Source: an uncultured Bacteroidota bacterium (lineage in GTDB: Bacteria; Bacteroidota; Bacteroidia; Chitinophagales; Chitinophagaceae). From it: 41,963 nucleotides of DNA. A model generated the notes under the pieces. It had not been told where the DNA came from. It made no database searches and worked only from the letters and a program-made list of their open reading frames with translations. The position numbers were made by a program, and so were the translations under genes. Of this stretch, positions 17,135 to 26,031 are shown one piece after another; position 1 is the stretch's first letter, and each line of letters starts with the position of its first letter. The stretch is taken from assembly GCA_903926855.1 (NCBI GenBank), contig CAIYKV010000108.1:1-41963 (forward strand). The letters run 5' to 3'.

Positions 17135-18376
17135 ATGAACCGATCGCTGTTTTTTTGTCTCTTGAGTTTTGTTTTTGCTGTTCAATTAACCGCACAGGAA
17201 AAAACGCTTGACTATTACATCAATGCAGGTACACAAAACAGTCCCCTGCTAAAAGATTTGCGCAACCAAAAAGCCTCTAACCTGATCGATAGTTTACGAA
17301 TACTGGCAGGCTATAAACCCCAGGTAAACGGCATAAGCACCAATAGCTATGCACCCAGTTTTAATGGCTGGGGGTATGATGGGGCCATTACAAATGGAAT
17401 CAATTTCAGCCAGGTAATTGGTGTTTCAAAAAAATTGGTGAGCAAAGAGAACCTGCAAAACCAGCATGAAGCCATTCAATTACTAAACGAGTCGCTGAGT
17501 ATTTCCGGTCGCATTACCGAACAGGACCTTCGAAAATCGATTACTGCGCAATACATAACTGCTTATGGGAACTGGCAGCAAATGAGCTTTAATAAAGAAG
17601 TGCTTGACCTCCTAAAGAAAGAAGAAGGAGTTCTTCGTAAACTCACAGAAAAAGGGACTTACCGGCAAACCGATTATCTCAGTTTTCTGGTTACCATGCA
17701 ACAACAGGAATTATTGATTTCACAGATACGTATTCAATTTCAGAACGATTTTGCTTCATTGAATTACTTATGTGGCATCCGGGATACAACTGCATTTGCT
17801 TTAAAGACTCCCGATATTGAGCTGGCACTTCTGCCACCTGCTGAAAGCACGATCTTTTACCAGCAGTTCAAAATAGACAGTTTAAAACTTAAGAATAGTG
17901 ATGCGCTGATCGAATTCAATTATAAACCCAAAGTGAGTTTATATGCGGATGGAGGCTATCTGAGTTCCTTTGCAGAACAGGCATATAAAAATTTTGGCAC
18001 CAGTGTAGGAGTCAATATTGTGGTGCCCATCTATGATGGTAAACAAAAGAAAATGCAGCACGATAAGATTAGTATCGCAGAACAAACGCGTCAAACTTAT
18101 CGCGATTATTTTAAAACCCAGTTCGATCAGCAGATTGCGCAACTTACCCAGCAATTACTTTCCACACAACAACTGATTAGTCAAACAGCCCAGCAAATCA
18201 AATACACCGAAACACTGATTGAAGCGAACCGGAAATTATTGGAAACCGGTGAAGTAAGAATGGCAGATTATATATTATCGCTGGGCAATTACCTGGCAGC
18301 CAAAAACAGTATCACCCAGAATAATATCAGCAGATTACAGATCATCAACCAAATCAATTACTGGAACAAAAAATAA
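17135..18376 (+). CDS. TolC-family outer-membrane efflux protein
   Basis: The outer-membrane channel of a tripartite pump. The mature protein is mainly long amphipathic helices (LRKSITAQYITAYGNWQQM and the C-terminal QQIAQLTQQLLSTQQLISQTAQQI) interrupted by short beta segments such as VSLYADGGY and VGVNIVVPIYDG, the internal duplication of the OEP fold. The frame opens at 17087 inside the kinase gene, but ATG 17135 gives a clean signal peptide (MNRSLFFCLLSFVFAVQLTA, cut before QEKTL) and is preferred. Length is then 413 residues, normal for the family. The adaptor gene starts 8 bp after the stop. Confidence 0.94.
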   Translation: MNRSLFFCLLSFVFAVQLTAQEKTLDYYINAGTQNSPLLKDLRNQKASNLIDSLRILAGYKPQVNGISTNSYAPSFNGWGYDGAITNGINFSQVIGVSKKLVSKENLQNQHEAIQLLNESLSISGRITEQDLRKSITAQYITAYGNWQQMSFNKEVLDLLKKEEGVLRKLTEKGTYRQTDYLSFLVTMQQQELLISQIRIQFQNDFASLNYLCGIRDTTAFALKTPDIELALLPPAESTIFYQQFKIDSLKLKNSDALIEFNYKPKVSLYADGGYLSSFAEQAYKNFGTSVGVNIVVPIYDGKQKKMQHDKISIAEQTRQTYRDYFKTQFDQQIAQLTQQLLSTQQLISQTAQQIKYTETLIEANRKLLETGEVRMADYILSLGNYLAAKNSITQNNISRLQIINQINYWNKK

Positions 18377-18383
18377 AGACCGT

Positions 18384-19316
18384 ATGAACATTCTGAAACC
18401 TGTATTTCCCATTACGCTTTTACTATGCGTTTGTATGGCCTGTAAATCAAAGCCTGCCGAAAAAGAACCCGCTGAAGAAAAAAAAGAAGCCGGTGCTACT
18501 CCGGTTACCATTACTTCACCGAGCATCGGCACTATGTCTGAGTCGGTAGAACTGAATGCAGTTTCTGCTTTCCTCTTAAAAACCTTTGTCAAATCCAGTG
18601 CTACCGGCTATTTACAAACCGTGAATGCAGAACTGGGCAGGTATGTAACCAAGGGCCAGGAATTATTTGTAGTGAAAACCAAAGAATCTCAGAACCTGGG
18701 AAATACCATTACCTCGCTTGACAGCTCCTTTCATTTTAATGGAGATATTCATATCAAATCACCGGGAACAGGCTTTATTACCCAATTAAATTATCGGGTA
18801 GGCGATTATGTACAGGATGCAGAACAGATGGCCGTGATTACAGATACCAGGAGTTTTGTATTTCTGCTGGACCTGCCCTATGAACTAAAACCTTATTTAC
18901 CTGGCAACCGGGAAATTCTGTTGAAATTACCAGATGGTACAGCCCTAAACGGACATATTGATATGGCCATGCCCACCGTTGATGCTGTTTCACAAACACA
19001 GAGTTATGTGATCAAAGTAAATACAGATAAACAGATTCCGGAAAATCTGATCGCTAAAGTAAGTCTGGTGAAAAAAAGTAAATCGAATACCATATCTCTT
19101 TTAAAATCTGCCGTTTTATCTGATGAGATCCAAAGCCAGTTCTGGATCATGAAAATGACAGATAGTGCCACTGCTGTAAAAGTGCCGATCAAAAAAGGAT
19201 TGGAAACCAATGATCATGTGGAAATACTTTCCCCTGCATTAAAGGCTACCGATAAAATATTGCTTACCGGAAATTATGGTCTTCCTGATACGGCCAAAGT
19301 AACCATTACCCAATAA
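18384..19316 (+). CDS. RND efflux periplasmic adaptor (HlyD/membrane-fusion family), lipoprotein
   Basis: The adaptor joining the RND pump to the TolC channel in the periplasm; 310 residues, somewhat short for the family. The N-terminus is a lipoprotein signal with lipobox CMAC at about 17-20, followed by a charged linker rich in K/E/P. The lipoyl/barrel-sandwich halves are AELGRYVTKGQELFVVKTKE and IKSPGTGFITQLNYRVGDYVQ. The helical hairpin between them is very short, so the adaptor may be compact. A beta-barrel and membrane-proximal domain follow. The stop is 7 bp before the preferred start of the pump gene. Confidence 0.92.
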   Translation: MNILKPVFPITLLLCVCMACKSKPAEKEPAEEKKEAGATPVTITSPSIGTMSESVELNAVSAFLLKTFVKSSATGYLQTVNAELGRYVTKGQELFVVKTKESQNLGNTITSLDSSFHFNGDIHIKSPGTGFITQLNYRVGDYVQDAEQMAVITDTRSFVFLLDLPYELKPYLPGNREILLKLPDGTALNGHIDMAMPTVDAVSQTQSYVIKVNTDKQIPENLIAKVSLVKKSKSNTISLLKSAVLSDEIQSQFWIMKMTDSATAVKVPIKKGLETNDHVEILSPALKATDKILLTGNYGLPDTAKVTITQ

Positions 19317-19323
19317 ATTGACT

Positions 19324-22300
19324 ATGCGTAATTTTTTCACTTCCTATAAAAGTCCGGTTTCTGTATTATTTGTGATCATCATCATGGGTGGTTTGTTTGC
19401 ATACAGTAAAATGCAGTCGGCACTTTTTCCTGAAATCACATTTCCTAAAATCAAGATCATTGCCGATGCCGGACAACAGCCGGTAAAGAAAATGATGATC
19501 ACGGTTACCCGTCAACTCGAGAACGCCATCAAACAGGTACCTGATTTGCAAAAAATACGCAGCACTACCAGCCGGGGAAGTTGTGAGATCTCGGCATTTA
19601 TGGACTGGAAAGCCAATATTGATATCAGTCAGCAAAGGATAGAATCCAAGATCAATGAAATTAAAAACAGCCTGCCTCCTGATGTCCAGATCACAGTAGA
19701 AAGAATGAATCCCTCTATCCTGCCCATTACTGGATATTCTCTGGAGAGTAAAACACGCTCTCCCATAGAAATGAAATTATTGGCCATGTATACTATCAAA
19801 CCCTTTCTTTCGCAGGTGGAGGGGGTTTCGGAAATACGTGTGATTGGTGGTAAAACCAAAGAATACTGGCTTACGCTGAATATCCAGAAAATGAACACAC
19901 TGGGTATGACACCTGATTTGGTAAATACGGCATTGAGTCAAACCAATTTCATCAAATCAAATGGTTATCTATCTGATTACCGCTTGTTATACCTGACCGT
20001 TACCGATGCCTCGGTGAGTTCTAAACAACAATTGGAAAATATTGTACTGAGCAATAATGGCAAACGGATTGTATTGCTGAAGGATATTGCAGATGTACAG
20101 ATACAGGAAGCAAAAGAATATATCAAGATCAATGCCAACGGACATGAAGGTATTTTACTGGCTGTAATTAAACAACCCAATGCTAACCTGGTTGCATTAA
20201 GTGATAAAATGGATGCCAAGTTAAAAGAGTTGAAAAAAATTATTCCGAAAGATGTTAGCATACAACCTTTCTATGTGCAGGCAGATTTTGTAAAAGACTC
20301 TATTAAAAGTGTGACCGATAGCTTGTTTATGGGGCTCGGACTGGCCATATTGGTAGCCATTATTTTCCTGCGTTCCCTAAAAGCGAGCACGGTAATTCTG
20401 ATAACCATACCGGTGATTCTTTGTCTCTCCATTATTTGCTTATTCGCTATTGGTCAAACACTAAACATCATGACCCTGGGTGCATTGGCTGCTGCCATCG
20501 GATTGATTATCGATGATGCGATTGTGGTAGTAGAACAGATACACCGAACGCATGAGGAACATCCGGAAGAACCCACTACTACCCTGGTACAAAAAGCGAT
20601 CGGTTATTTATTGCCGGCCATGGTGGGCTCTTCATTAAGTACCATTGTAATTTTCCTTCCGTTTGTATTGATGAGTGGAGTGGCGGGCGCTTATTTTAAA
20701 GTAATGACAGATACCATGATCATTACCCTGGTATGTTCCTTTTTTGTAACCTGGATCATTTTACCAGTACTCTACTTATTATTTACCAGGAATGCTTCTG
20801 TGAATTCCTTGGGTAAAAAACAGAAAGCACATGCAGTGAAAAATCAGCGATGGGTTGGATTTTTTATTAAAAGACCCGTATTCAGTTTTCTGATTGTGCT
20901 GGCATTGGGCTATTCTGTGTATTATATCTATCCCAAACTGGAAACAGGTTTCTTACCTGAAATGGATGAGGGTAGTATTGTATTTGATTATAATTCGCCT
21001 CCCGGAACTTCACTGGAAGAAACCGATCGGATACTGCATGAGGTGGAGAAAATACTGGTAACTGTTCCTGAAGTAGAAGCCTATAGCCGGAGAACCGGAA
21101 CACAAATGGGATTCTTTATCACTGAACCGAATAGGGGTGATTACCTGATTCAGTTAAAGAAAAGCAGGGAGAAAACCACAGAAGAAGTAATAAGCGATAT
21201 CCGCAAAAGAGTAGAATCTACCCAACCTTCTTTACGGATTGATTTTGGACAAGTAATCGGGGATATGCTCGGTGATCTGATGACTTCAGTACAACCCATT
21301 GAAGTAAAAATATTCGGGAACGATCAGACTAAATTACAGGAGCTTTCTAAAAAAGTATCCGGCATTATATCGCATATAGAAGGAACAGCTGATGTATTTG
21401 ATGGAATTGTGATTGCAGGCCCATCTATCAATATTGAACCCAATAATACCATGCTGGCACAGTATGGTATTACTCCCGCCAACCTGCAATACCAGTTACA
21501 ATCTTCTTTGGAAGGAAATGTAGTGGGCTCAGTTTATGATAAGGACCAGTTAAGTGATATCCGGTTGGTTTATCCGGGTAATAAAACATTGAGTGTTGCC
21601 GGCATCAACCGAACCCCCATCTTTTTGCCCAATGGCAAATTGCAACCTATACAACACCTGGCTAATGTGCAAATCAATACAGGCGATGCTGAGATTCAAA
21701 GGGAAAATCTGCAATCGATGGGGGTGGTTACGGCAAGACTGGAAGGTCGCGATCTGGGTAGTGTAATGAAGGATATACAGAAAGAAGTAGGCAATAGTAT
21801 ATCCTTACCTCAAGGTTATGCCATCGATTATGGTGGCGCTTATGCTGATCAGCAGCAATCTTTCAAAGAATTATTAATGATACTGATTACTTCCAGTCTA
21901 TTAGTATTCGGAGTCATTCTTTTCCTGTTCAAAGATTTTAAAATTGCCTGTATCATTTTACTGATTGCTGTATTAGGTATCAGTGGAAGTTACCTTGGAC
22001 TTTACTACACGCATACTGCATTAAATGTAGGATCCTATACCGGTCTGATCATGATTGTAGGAATTATTGGAGAAAATGCAATTTTTACCTTCCTTCAATT
22101 CAAAGAATCGCTGAAACAATCCAATAATGCGGACCAGGCAATTATTTATTCGATCTCAACCCGGTTACGACCCAAATTAATGACAGCATTGGGGGCCATT
22201 ATCGCCCTATTGCCCATTGCCCTTGGTATTGGAACGGGTGCCCAATTACACCAGCCCCTGGCTATTGCCGTAATTGGCGGCTTTATCATTGCCCTGCCCT

Positions 22301-22392
22301 TGTTATTAATTGTGTTACCCAGTTTTATCCGTTTAGCCTATAAAAATAAAACAATGATAACCCCTAATTCAGAATCTCTACAAAATGGATAA
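19324..22392 (+). CDS. RND-family efflux pump inner-membrane permease
   Basis: A proton-driven transporter of about 1022 residues, standard RND length, with two sets of six helices and two large periplasmic loops. LAAAIGLIIDDAIVVVEQIHR carries the paired aspartates of the helix 4 proton relay. FLPEMDEGSIVFDYNSPPGTS at the start of the second loop is a form frequent in both metal (CusA-like) and Bacteroidota multidrug pumps, so the substrate cannot be fixed. The last half ends GYTGLIMIVGIIGENAIF and the usual helix 11-12 region. The frame opens at TTG 19318, but ATG 19324 fits the MRNFFTSYKSPV start. It belongs to the operon with the regulator, kinase, TolC and adaptor. Confidence 0.95.
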   Translation: MRNFFTSYKSPVSVLFVIIIMGGLFAYSKMQSALFPEITFPKIKIIADAGQQPVKKMMITVTRQLENAIKQVPDLQKIRSTTSRGSCEISAFMDWKANIDISQQRIESKINEIKNSLPPDVQITVERMNPSILPITGYSLESKTRSPIEMKLLAMYTIKPFLSQVEGVSEIRVIGGKTKEYWLTLNIQKMNTLGMTPDLVNTALSQTNFIKSNGYLSDYRLLYLTVTDASVSSKQQLENIVLSNNGKRIVLLKDIADVQIQEAKEYIKINANGHEGILLAVIKQPNANLVALSDKMDAKLKELKKIIPKDVSIQPFYVQADFVKDSIKSVTDSLFMGLGLAILVAIIFLRSLKASTVILITIPVILCLSIICLFAIGQTLNIMTLGALAAAIGLIIDDAIVVVEQIHRTHEEHPEEPTTTLVQKAIGYLLPAMVGSSLSTIVIFLPFVLMSGVAGAYFKVMTDTMIITLVCSFFVTWIILPVLYLLFTRNASVNSLGKKQKAHAVKNQRWVGFFIKRPVFSFLIVLALGYSVYYIYPKLETGFLPEMDEGSIVFDYNSPPGTSLEETDRILHEVEKILVTVPEVEAYSRRTGTQMGFFITEPNRGDYLIQLKKSREKTTEEVISDIRKRVESTQPSLRIDFGQVIGDMLGDLMTSVQPIEVKIFGNDQTKLQELSKKVSGIISHIEGTADVFDGIVIAGPSINIEPNNTMLAQYGITPANLQYQLQSSLEGNVVGSVYDKDQLSDIRLVYPGNKTLSVAGINRTPIFLPNGKLQPIQHLANVQINTGDAEIQRENLQSMGVVTARLEGRDLGSVMKDIQKEVGNSISLPQGYAIDYGGAYADQQQSFKELLMILITSSLLVFGVILFLFKDFKIACIILLIAVLGISGSYLGLYYTHTALNVGSYTGLIMIVGIIGENAIFTFLQFKESLKQSNNADQAIIYSISTRLRPKLMTALGAIIALLPIALGIGTGAQLHQPLAIAVIGGFIIALPLLLIVLPSFIRLAYKNKTMITPNSESLQNG

Positions 22393-22422
22393 ATAGCTTT
22401 ATCAGGTAAAAATAACAATCGT

Positions 22423-22839
22423 ATGAAAAAGATAGTATTTGTATGTTCTGCATTTATATCGCTGGTAGTAGCCGGTCAGAAAAATGATGCGCCTGCAGAT
22501 GCGAAAAATGCTTTTGCCAAATCCTATCCCAATGCAAGTAATATAAAATGGGACAAAGAAAACGGTGCATTTGAAGTAGATTTTCAATGGAATGGTAAAA
22601 AAATGTCGGCCTTGTATGATGCCAAAGGAATTTTGAAAGAGTCTGAAGTATCCATGCCTGTTAGCGAATTACCTGCAACAGTTTCGGAATACCTCGCCAA
22701 AAATTACAAAGGCATTCCTGTAAAAGGCGCTGCAAAAATCACAAAAGCAGATGGCACCGTTAATTTGGAAGCAGAAATAAAAGGAAAAGATATTTTATTC
22801 AACACAAATGGTAAATTCATTAAAGAAGTGAAAGATTAA
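22423..22839 (+). CDS. PepSY-like periplasmic protein
   Basis: A 138-residue secreted protein. The signal peptide (1-18) ends SLVVAG before QKNDAP. The mature part shows the PepSY-like (PF11396-type) repeat pattern: DAKNAFAKSYPNASNIKWDKE with a following strand FEVDFQWNGKKMSALYDAKG, then a second half, LPATVSEYLAKNYKGIPVK and NLEAEIKGKDILFNTNGKFI. In Bacteroidota such proteins are common and their roles are unclear; some are linked to metal or protease regulation. It follows the RND gene by 30 bp on the same strand, so it may share the pump operon and its regulation, but that is inference. Confidence 0.88.
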   Translation: MKKIVFVCSAFISLVVAGQKNDAPADAKNAFAKSYPNASNIKWDKENGAFEVDFQWNGKKMSALYDAKGILKESEVSMPVSELPATVSEYLAKNYKGIPVKGAAKITKADGTVNLEAEIKGKDILFNTNGKFIKEVKD

Positions 22840-22908
22840 TTTTCAATCAGTAAACAAAAACATACGCATTCTACAATATAAAATCAAACACTAAACCACC
22901 GTAATATC

Positions 22909-23931
22909 ATGAAACAATCCATCATTTGCTTATCTATCATTGCCCTGATCAGTGGCAGTGCCCTTTCCGCCAAGGCCCAATCAGGCTATCATGTTACCAA
23001 AACCTTTCATGTGGCCAGTCCGGGTGGATGGGATTACCCCGCATCCGATCCAGGTTCCAACAAATTATATCTGTCACATGGCTCTCAGGTAAATATCCTG
23101 GATAAAACCACCGGCGATTCTGTCGGCTTTATTCCAAATACTACCGGTGTTCATGGTATTGCTTTTGTAGATGAGCTGGGAAAAGGATATACCAGCAATG
23201 GCCGTCTGAATAATGTAACCGTATTTGATTTGAAAACAGCTAAAATACTGGGACAGGTTGCCACTGGAAAAAACCCCGACTGGATCATGTATGATCCTTT
23301 TACCAAAAAGATCGTAACCAGTAACCATACAGGTGGAGATCTTACCGTAATTGATCCGGCTACTGACCAGGTTGTCGCTACCATTTCACTGAATGGCGCC
23401 AAATTGGAAACTGTAGTAAGTGATCAGGCAGGAAAACTATTTGTAAATGCAGAAGATAAAAACGAGATCGTTGTAGTGGATATTGTAAAATATGCTGTAA
23501 CCGAGCATTGGTCACTCGCGCCAGGTGAAAGTCCAACCGGTTTGGAAATAGATGTAAAAACAAAAAGGTTGTTTGCCACCTGCGAAAAACTGCTGGTTAT
23601 CATGGATGCCACCAACGGAAAAATCGTTGATAAATTACCTATCGGCGAAGGCACGGATGGTGTAGCATTTGACCCATCTACTAAATTAATTTTCACTGCT
23701 AATGGAGAAGGAACAGTAACCGTAGTAAAAGAAATCAGTAAAAATGAGTTTACAGTAATTGATAACGTGGTTACCAAAAAAGGTGCCAGAACCATTACCA
23801 TTGATACCAAAACCCATACTGTATTTTTACCTACTGCCGATTATGAACCCTTAGCAGCAGATGCCCCCAAAAATACAAGGCCAAAAATGGTAAGTGGATC
23901 TTTCCAGGTAGTTGTGTTGGAGAAGAAATAA
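22909..23931 (+). CDS. YncE-like secreted beta-propeller protein
   Basis: A 340-residue protein with a signal peptide (1-24, ending SAKA-QSGY). The rest is a repeated blade pattern: DPGSNKLYLSHGSQVNILDKTTG, DPFTKKIVTSNHTGGDLTVIDPAT, DVKTKRLFATCEKLLVIMDATNG, DPSTKLIFTANGEGTVTVVKE, which gives a seven-bladed YncE/YVTN-type propeller. The family has no enzymatic motif; members bind ligands or nucleic acid and E. coli yncE responds to iron limitation. Here the gene is 69 bp after the PepSY-like gene on the same strand. A strong bidirectional terminator follows at 23949-24021. Confidence 0.9.
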   Translation: MKQSIICLSIIALISGSALSAKAQSGYHVTKTFHVASPGGWDYPASDPGSNKLYLSHGSQVNILDKTTGDSVGFIPNTTGVHGIAFVDELGKGYTSNGRLNNVTVFDLKTAKILGQVATGKNPDWIMYDPFTKKIVTSNHTGGDLTVIDPATDQVVATISLNGAKLETVVSDQAGKLFVNAEDKNEIVVVDIVKYAVTEHWSLAPGESPTGLEIDVKTKRLFATCEKLLVIMDATNGKIVDKLPIGEGTDGVAFDPSTKLIFTANGEGTVTVVKEISKNEFTVIDNVVTKKGARTITIDTKTHTVFLPTADYEPLAADAPKNTRPKMVSGSFQVVVLEKK

Positions 23932-23948
23932 AAGAATAGATTGCTCAT

Positions 23949-24021
23949 AAAATTGGCTTTTAGTCTGATGATATTGATTGAATGATTAGATTCAATACTA
24001 TTCAGTCTAAAAGCCAATTTT
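23949..24021. terminator. Bidirectional terminator between yncE-like gene and dnaJ
   Basis: A 20-bp stem with one mismatch: arms 23949-23968 (AAAATTGGCTTTTAG...) and 24002-24021. A nested stem ATTGAAT/ATTCAAT sits inside the loop. T-runs occur at both 3' sides. It ends one base before the dnaJ stop codon and serves both convergent genes. Confidence 0.85.
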
Positions 24022-25194
24022 TTAATTAAAAGCTTCCCGAACCCTGTCAAAGAAACTCTTATCGCCTTTATTCGGATTGGGTTTGAAATTTTCGCTATGG
24101 TTCATTTTTTCCAATGCCTCTTTTTCTTCTGCACTCAGGTTTTGCGGTGTCCATACACTTACCTGTATTAACTGATCACCTTTTGCGTATCCCTGCACTT
24201 CCGGGAAGCCCTTGCCTTTTAATCGGAATATCTTTCCGCTTTGTGTTCCGGGTGGTATTTTGATTTTAGCTCTTCCGTCAATGGTGGGCACTTCTACATG
24301 GGTTCCAAAAGCCGCATCAGGAAATGATATATGAAGGTCATAGGCAACATTGAGCCCATCTCTGTGTAATTCTGCATGTGGTTCCTCTTCAATCTGTATA
24401 ATCAGATCGCCAGGAGCCCCACCTCTTTCTCCGGCATTTCCTTTCCCGTTCATGCTTAATTGCATTCCTTCCTGCACACCCGCAGGTATTTCTATACTGA
24501 TGGTTTCTTCCCCATATACCCTGCCCTCACCTTTACAGGCACCGCATTTGGCAGTTACTGTGGTTCCTTCGCCATTACAGGTTGGACAGGTACTTACCGT
24601 TTGCATCTGGCCCAGAAAAGTATTGGTAACCCTTCTTACCTGCCCACTGCCATTACAGGTAGAACAGGTTTGCAAACTATTTTTATCTTTTGCGCCATTA
24701 CCACCACAGGTAGTACAAAGCACATGTTTTTTCACTTTTACATTTTTGATCACGCCTTTGGCTATCTCTTCGAAAGTGAGTTTCATTTTAATCCGGAGAT
24801 TACTGCCTCGCTGTCCACGTGCCTTACTGGCACCACCACCGCCTCTTCTGCTACCACCGCCAAAAAAACTGCCAAATACATCGTCTCCGAAAATATCTCC
24901 AAACTGGCTGAAAATATCTTCGGTATTCATTCCTCCGCTAAAACCACTTCCACCGTTGGTACCCGGACCAAAAGCAGCATGACCAAAACGATCATACTTT
25001 GATTTCTTATCCGTATCGCTTAGTATTTCATATGCTTCAGCGGCTTCCTTAAATTTTTCTTCCGCTTCCTTATCACCAGGGTTTCTGTCCGGATGGAACT
25101 GCATGGCAACTTTACGGTAAGCTTTTTTTATTTCATCAGCCGACGCTGATTTGCTTACCCCTAATATTTCGTAAAAATCTCTTTTAGTAGCCAT
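24022..25194 (-). CDS. dnaJ: Chaperone protein DnaJ
   Basis: Hsp40 co-chaperone that delivers unfolded clients to DnaK and stimulates its ATPase. Full-length type I protein of 390 residues: J domain 4-70 with HPD in [16 protein letters not shown], a glycine/phenylalanine-rich region at about 75-120, four CxxCxGxG zinc motifs at about 150-225 ([32 protein letters not shown]) and the two beta-barrel C-terminal domains. ATG 25194 is the clear start. It lies 79 bp downstream of grpE on the same strand and no separate promoter box is evident, so cotranscription is likely. dnaK is not in this window. Confidence 0.98.
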   Translation of the reverse strand: MATKRDFYEILGVSKSASADEIKKAYRKVAMQFHPDRNPGDKEAEEKFKEAAEAYEILSDTDKKSKYDRFGHAAFGPGTNGGSGFSGGMNTEDIFSQFGDIFGDDVFGSFFGGGSRRGGGGASKARGQRGSNLRIKMKLTFEEIAKGVIKNVKVKKHVLCTTCGGNGAKDKNSLQTCSTCNGSGQVRRVTNTFLGQMQTVSTCPTCNGEGTTVTAKCGACKGEGRVYGEETISIEIPAGVQEGMQLSMNGKGNAGERGGAPGDLIIQIEEEPHAELHRDGLNVAYDLHISFPDAAFGTHVEVPTIDGRAKIKIPPGTQSGKIFRLKGKGFPEVQGYAKGDQLIQVSVWTPQNLSAEEKEALEKMNHSENFKPNPNKGDKSFFDRVREAFN

Positions 25195-25273
25195 TTACAG
25201 GTGACATTTAAAACTGAGCATTGATTTGATTTATCCAATACAATTACTCAATATGGGGTGATTACCTAATTTA

Positions 25274-25843
25274 TTATTTTCCAACAACCACTTTTGCAAA
25301 GCGAATCAGCTTATCATTCAGATAATAGCCTTTTACCACTTCATCCAATACTTTTCCTTTCAACGCTTCGGTTGGCGCAGGTATTTCAGTAATCGCTTCA
25401 TGCTTCTCTACATCAAAGTCGGTATGAATACTCTCCATTGCCTTAACTCCTTTATTCTGAAGCGTTGAACGAAGCTTATTAAATACCAGTTGAATCCCTT
25501 CTTTTTGCACAGCAATATCTGCATTGGATTGTATCTGCTTTTCCGCACGATCGCAATCATCCAATACATCCAATAAGGATACGATCACATCTTTACCGGC
25601 TGTTTGTATAAGTTCCAGTCGTTCTTTGGCCGTTCTCCGTCTGAAATTATCAAATTCTGCCATGAGACGGAGGTATTTATCCTTTTGCTCCTGTAATTCA
25701 TCAGCTAATTTCTCCAATTCCCCTTCCTCAGAAAGCGGATCATTCAAAATAACCGTACCGGCTGCATTTTCGTCAGTATTCATACCCATTCCGGTAACCT
25801 GGTCAACTGTTTCGGCGTTTTGCGTCAATTCTTTTTCTTCCAT
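25274..25843 (-). CDS. grpE: Nucleotide exchange factor GrpE
   Basis: Releases ADP from DnaK and completes the DnaK-DnaJ-GrpE cycle. 189 residues: an acidic, disordered N-terminus (1-45), the long coiled coil LEKLADELQEQKDKYLRLMAEFDNFRRRTAKERLE and the four-helix segment VIVSLLDVLDDCDRAEK, then the C-terminal beta wing KGYYLNDKLIRFAKVVVGK. It precedes dnaJ on the same strand, the usual order. A putative TAnnTTTG box lies 30 bp before ATG 25843. No CIRCE element is seen between 25844 and 26031. Confidence 0.97.
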   Translation of the reverse strand: MEEKELTQNAETVDQVTGMGMNTDENAAGTVILNDPLSEEGELEKLADELQEQKDKYLRLMAEFDNFRRRTAKERLELIQTAGKDVIVSLLDVLDDCDRAEKQIQSNADIAVQKEGIQLVFNKLRSTLQNKGVKAMESIHTDFDVEKHEAITEIPAPTEALKGKVLDEVVKGYYLNDKLIRFAKVVVGK

Positions 25844-25872
25844 AATGTTTATTCTAATACCAGCAATACTGT

Positions 25873-25880
25873 CAAAAATA
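25873..25880 (-). promoter_or_regulatory. Putative -7 box for grpE-dnaJ
   Basis: Reads TATTTTTG on the minus strand, an exact TAnnTTTG match, predicting a leader of roughly 23 nt before ATG 25843. No good -33 TTTG is seen upstream, so the assignment is moderate. Confidence 0.45.
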
Positions 25881-26019
25881 TTGCCGGGACAAAGAAAAGG
25901 GAAAAATTGGCAGAACCGAAACCCGATTTAATTAAAAAACACCCTCCAACCATTCACAACCACCAACCATCCACCCCACATAACCCTAAACCCTAACCCT
26001 TAAACCCTAAACCATTCTC

Positions 26020-26027
26020 TATATTTG
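26020..26027 (+). promoter_or_regulatory. Putative -7 box of the RlmI-like gene
   Basis: TATATTTG matches TAnnTTTG and ends only 4 bp before ATG 26032, which would make the transcript leaderless or nearly so. Upstream (about 25978-26013) are telomere-like words, CCCTAAACCCTAACCC. Confidence 0.5.
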
Positions 26028-26031
26028 CTTT

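Noticed and set aside
24350..24982. Long plus-strand frame of 210 codons opposite dnaJ
   Set aside because: It mirrors the glycine-rich and cysteine-rich dnaJ sequence, giving a proline/leucine-rich translation with no family pattern; dnaJ is certain on the other strand.
25975..26015. CCCTAA words as a true telomere or replicon end
   Set aside because: Irregular spacing, embedded between ordinary genes on both sides; only a gap-filling repeat.
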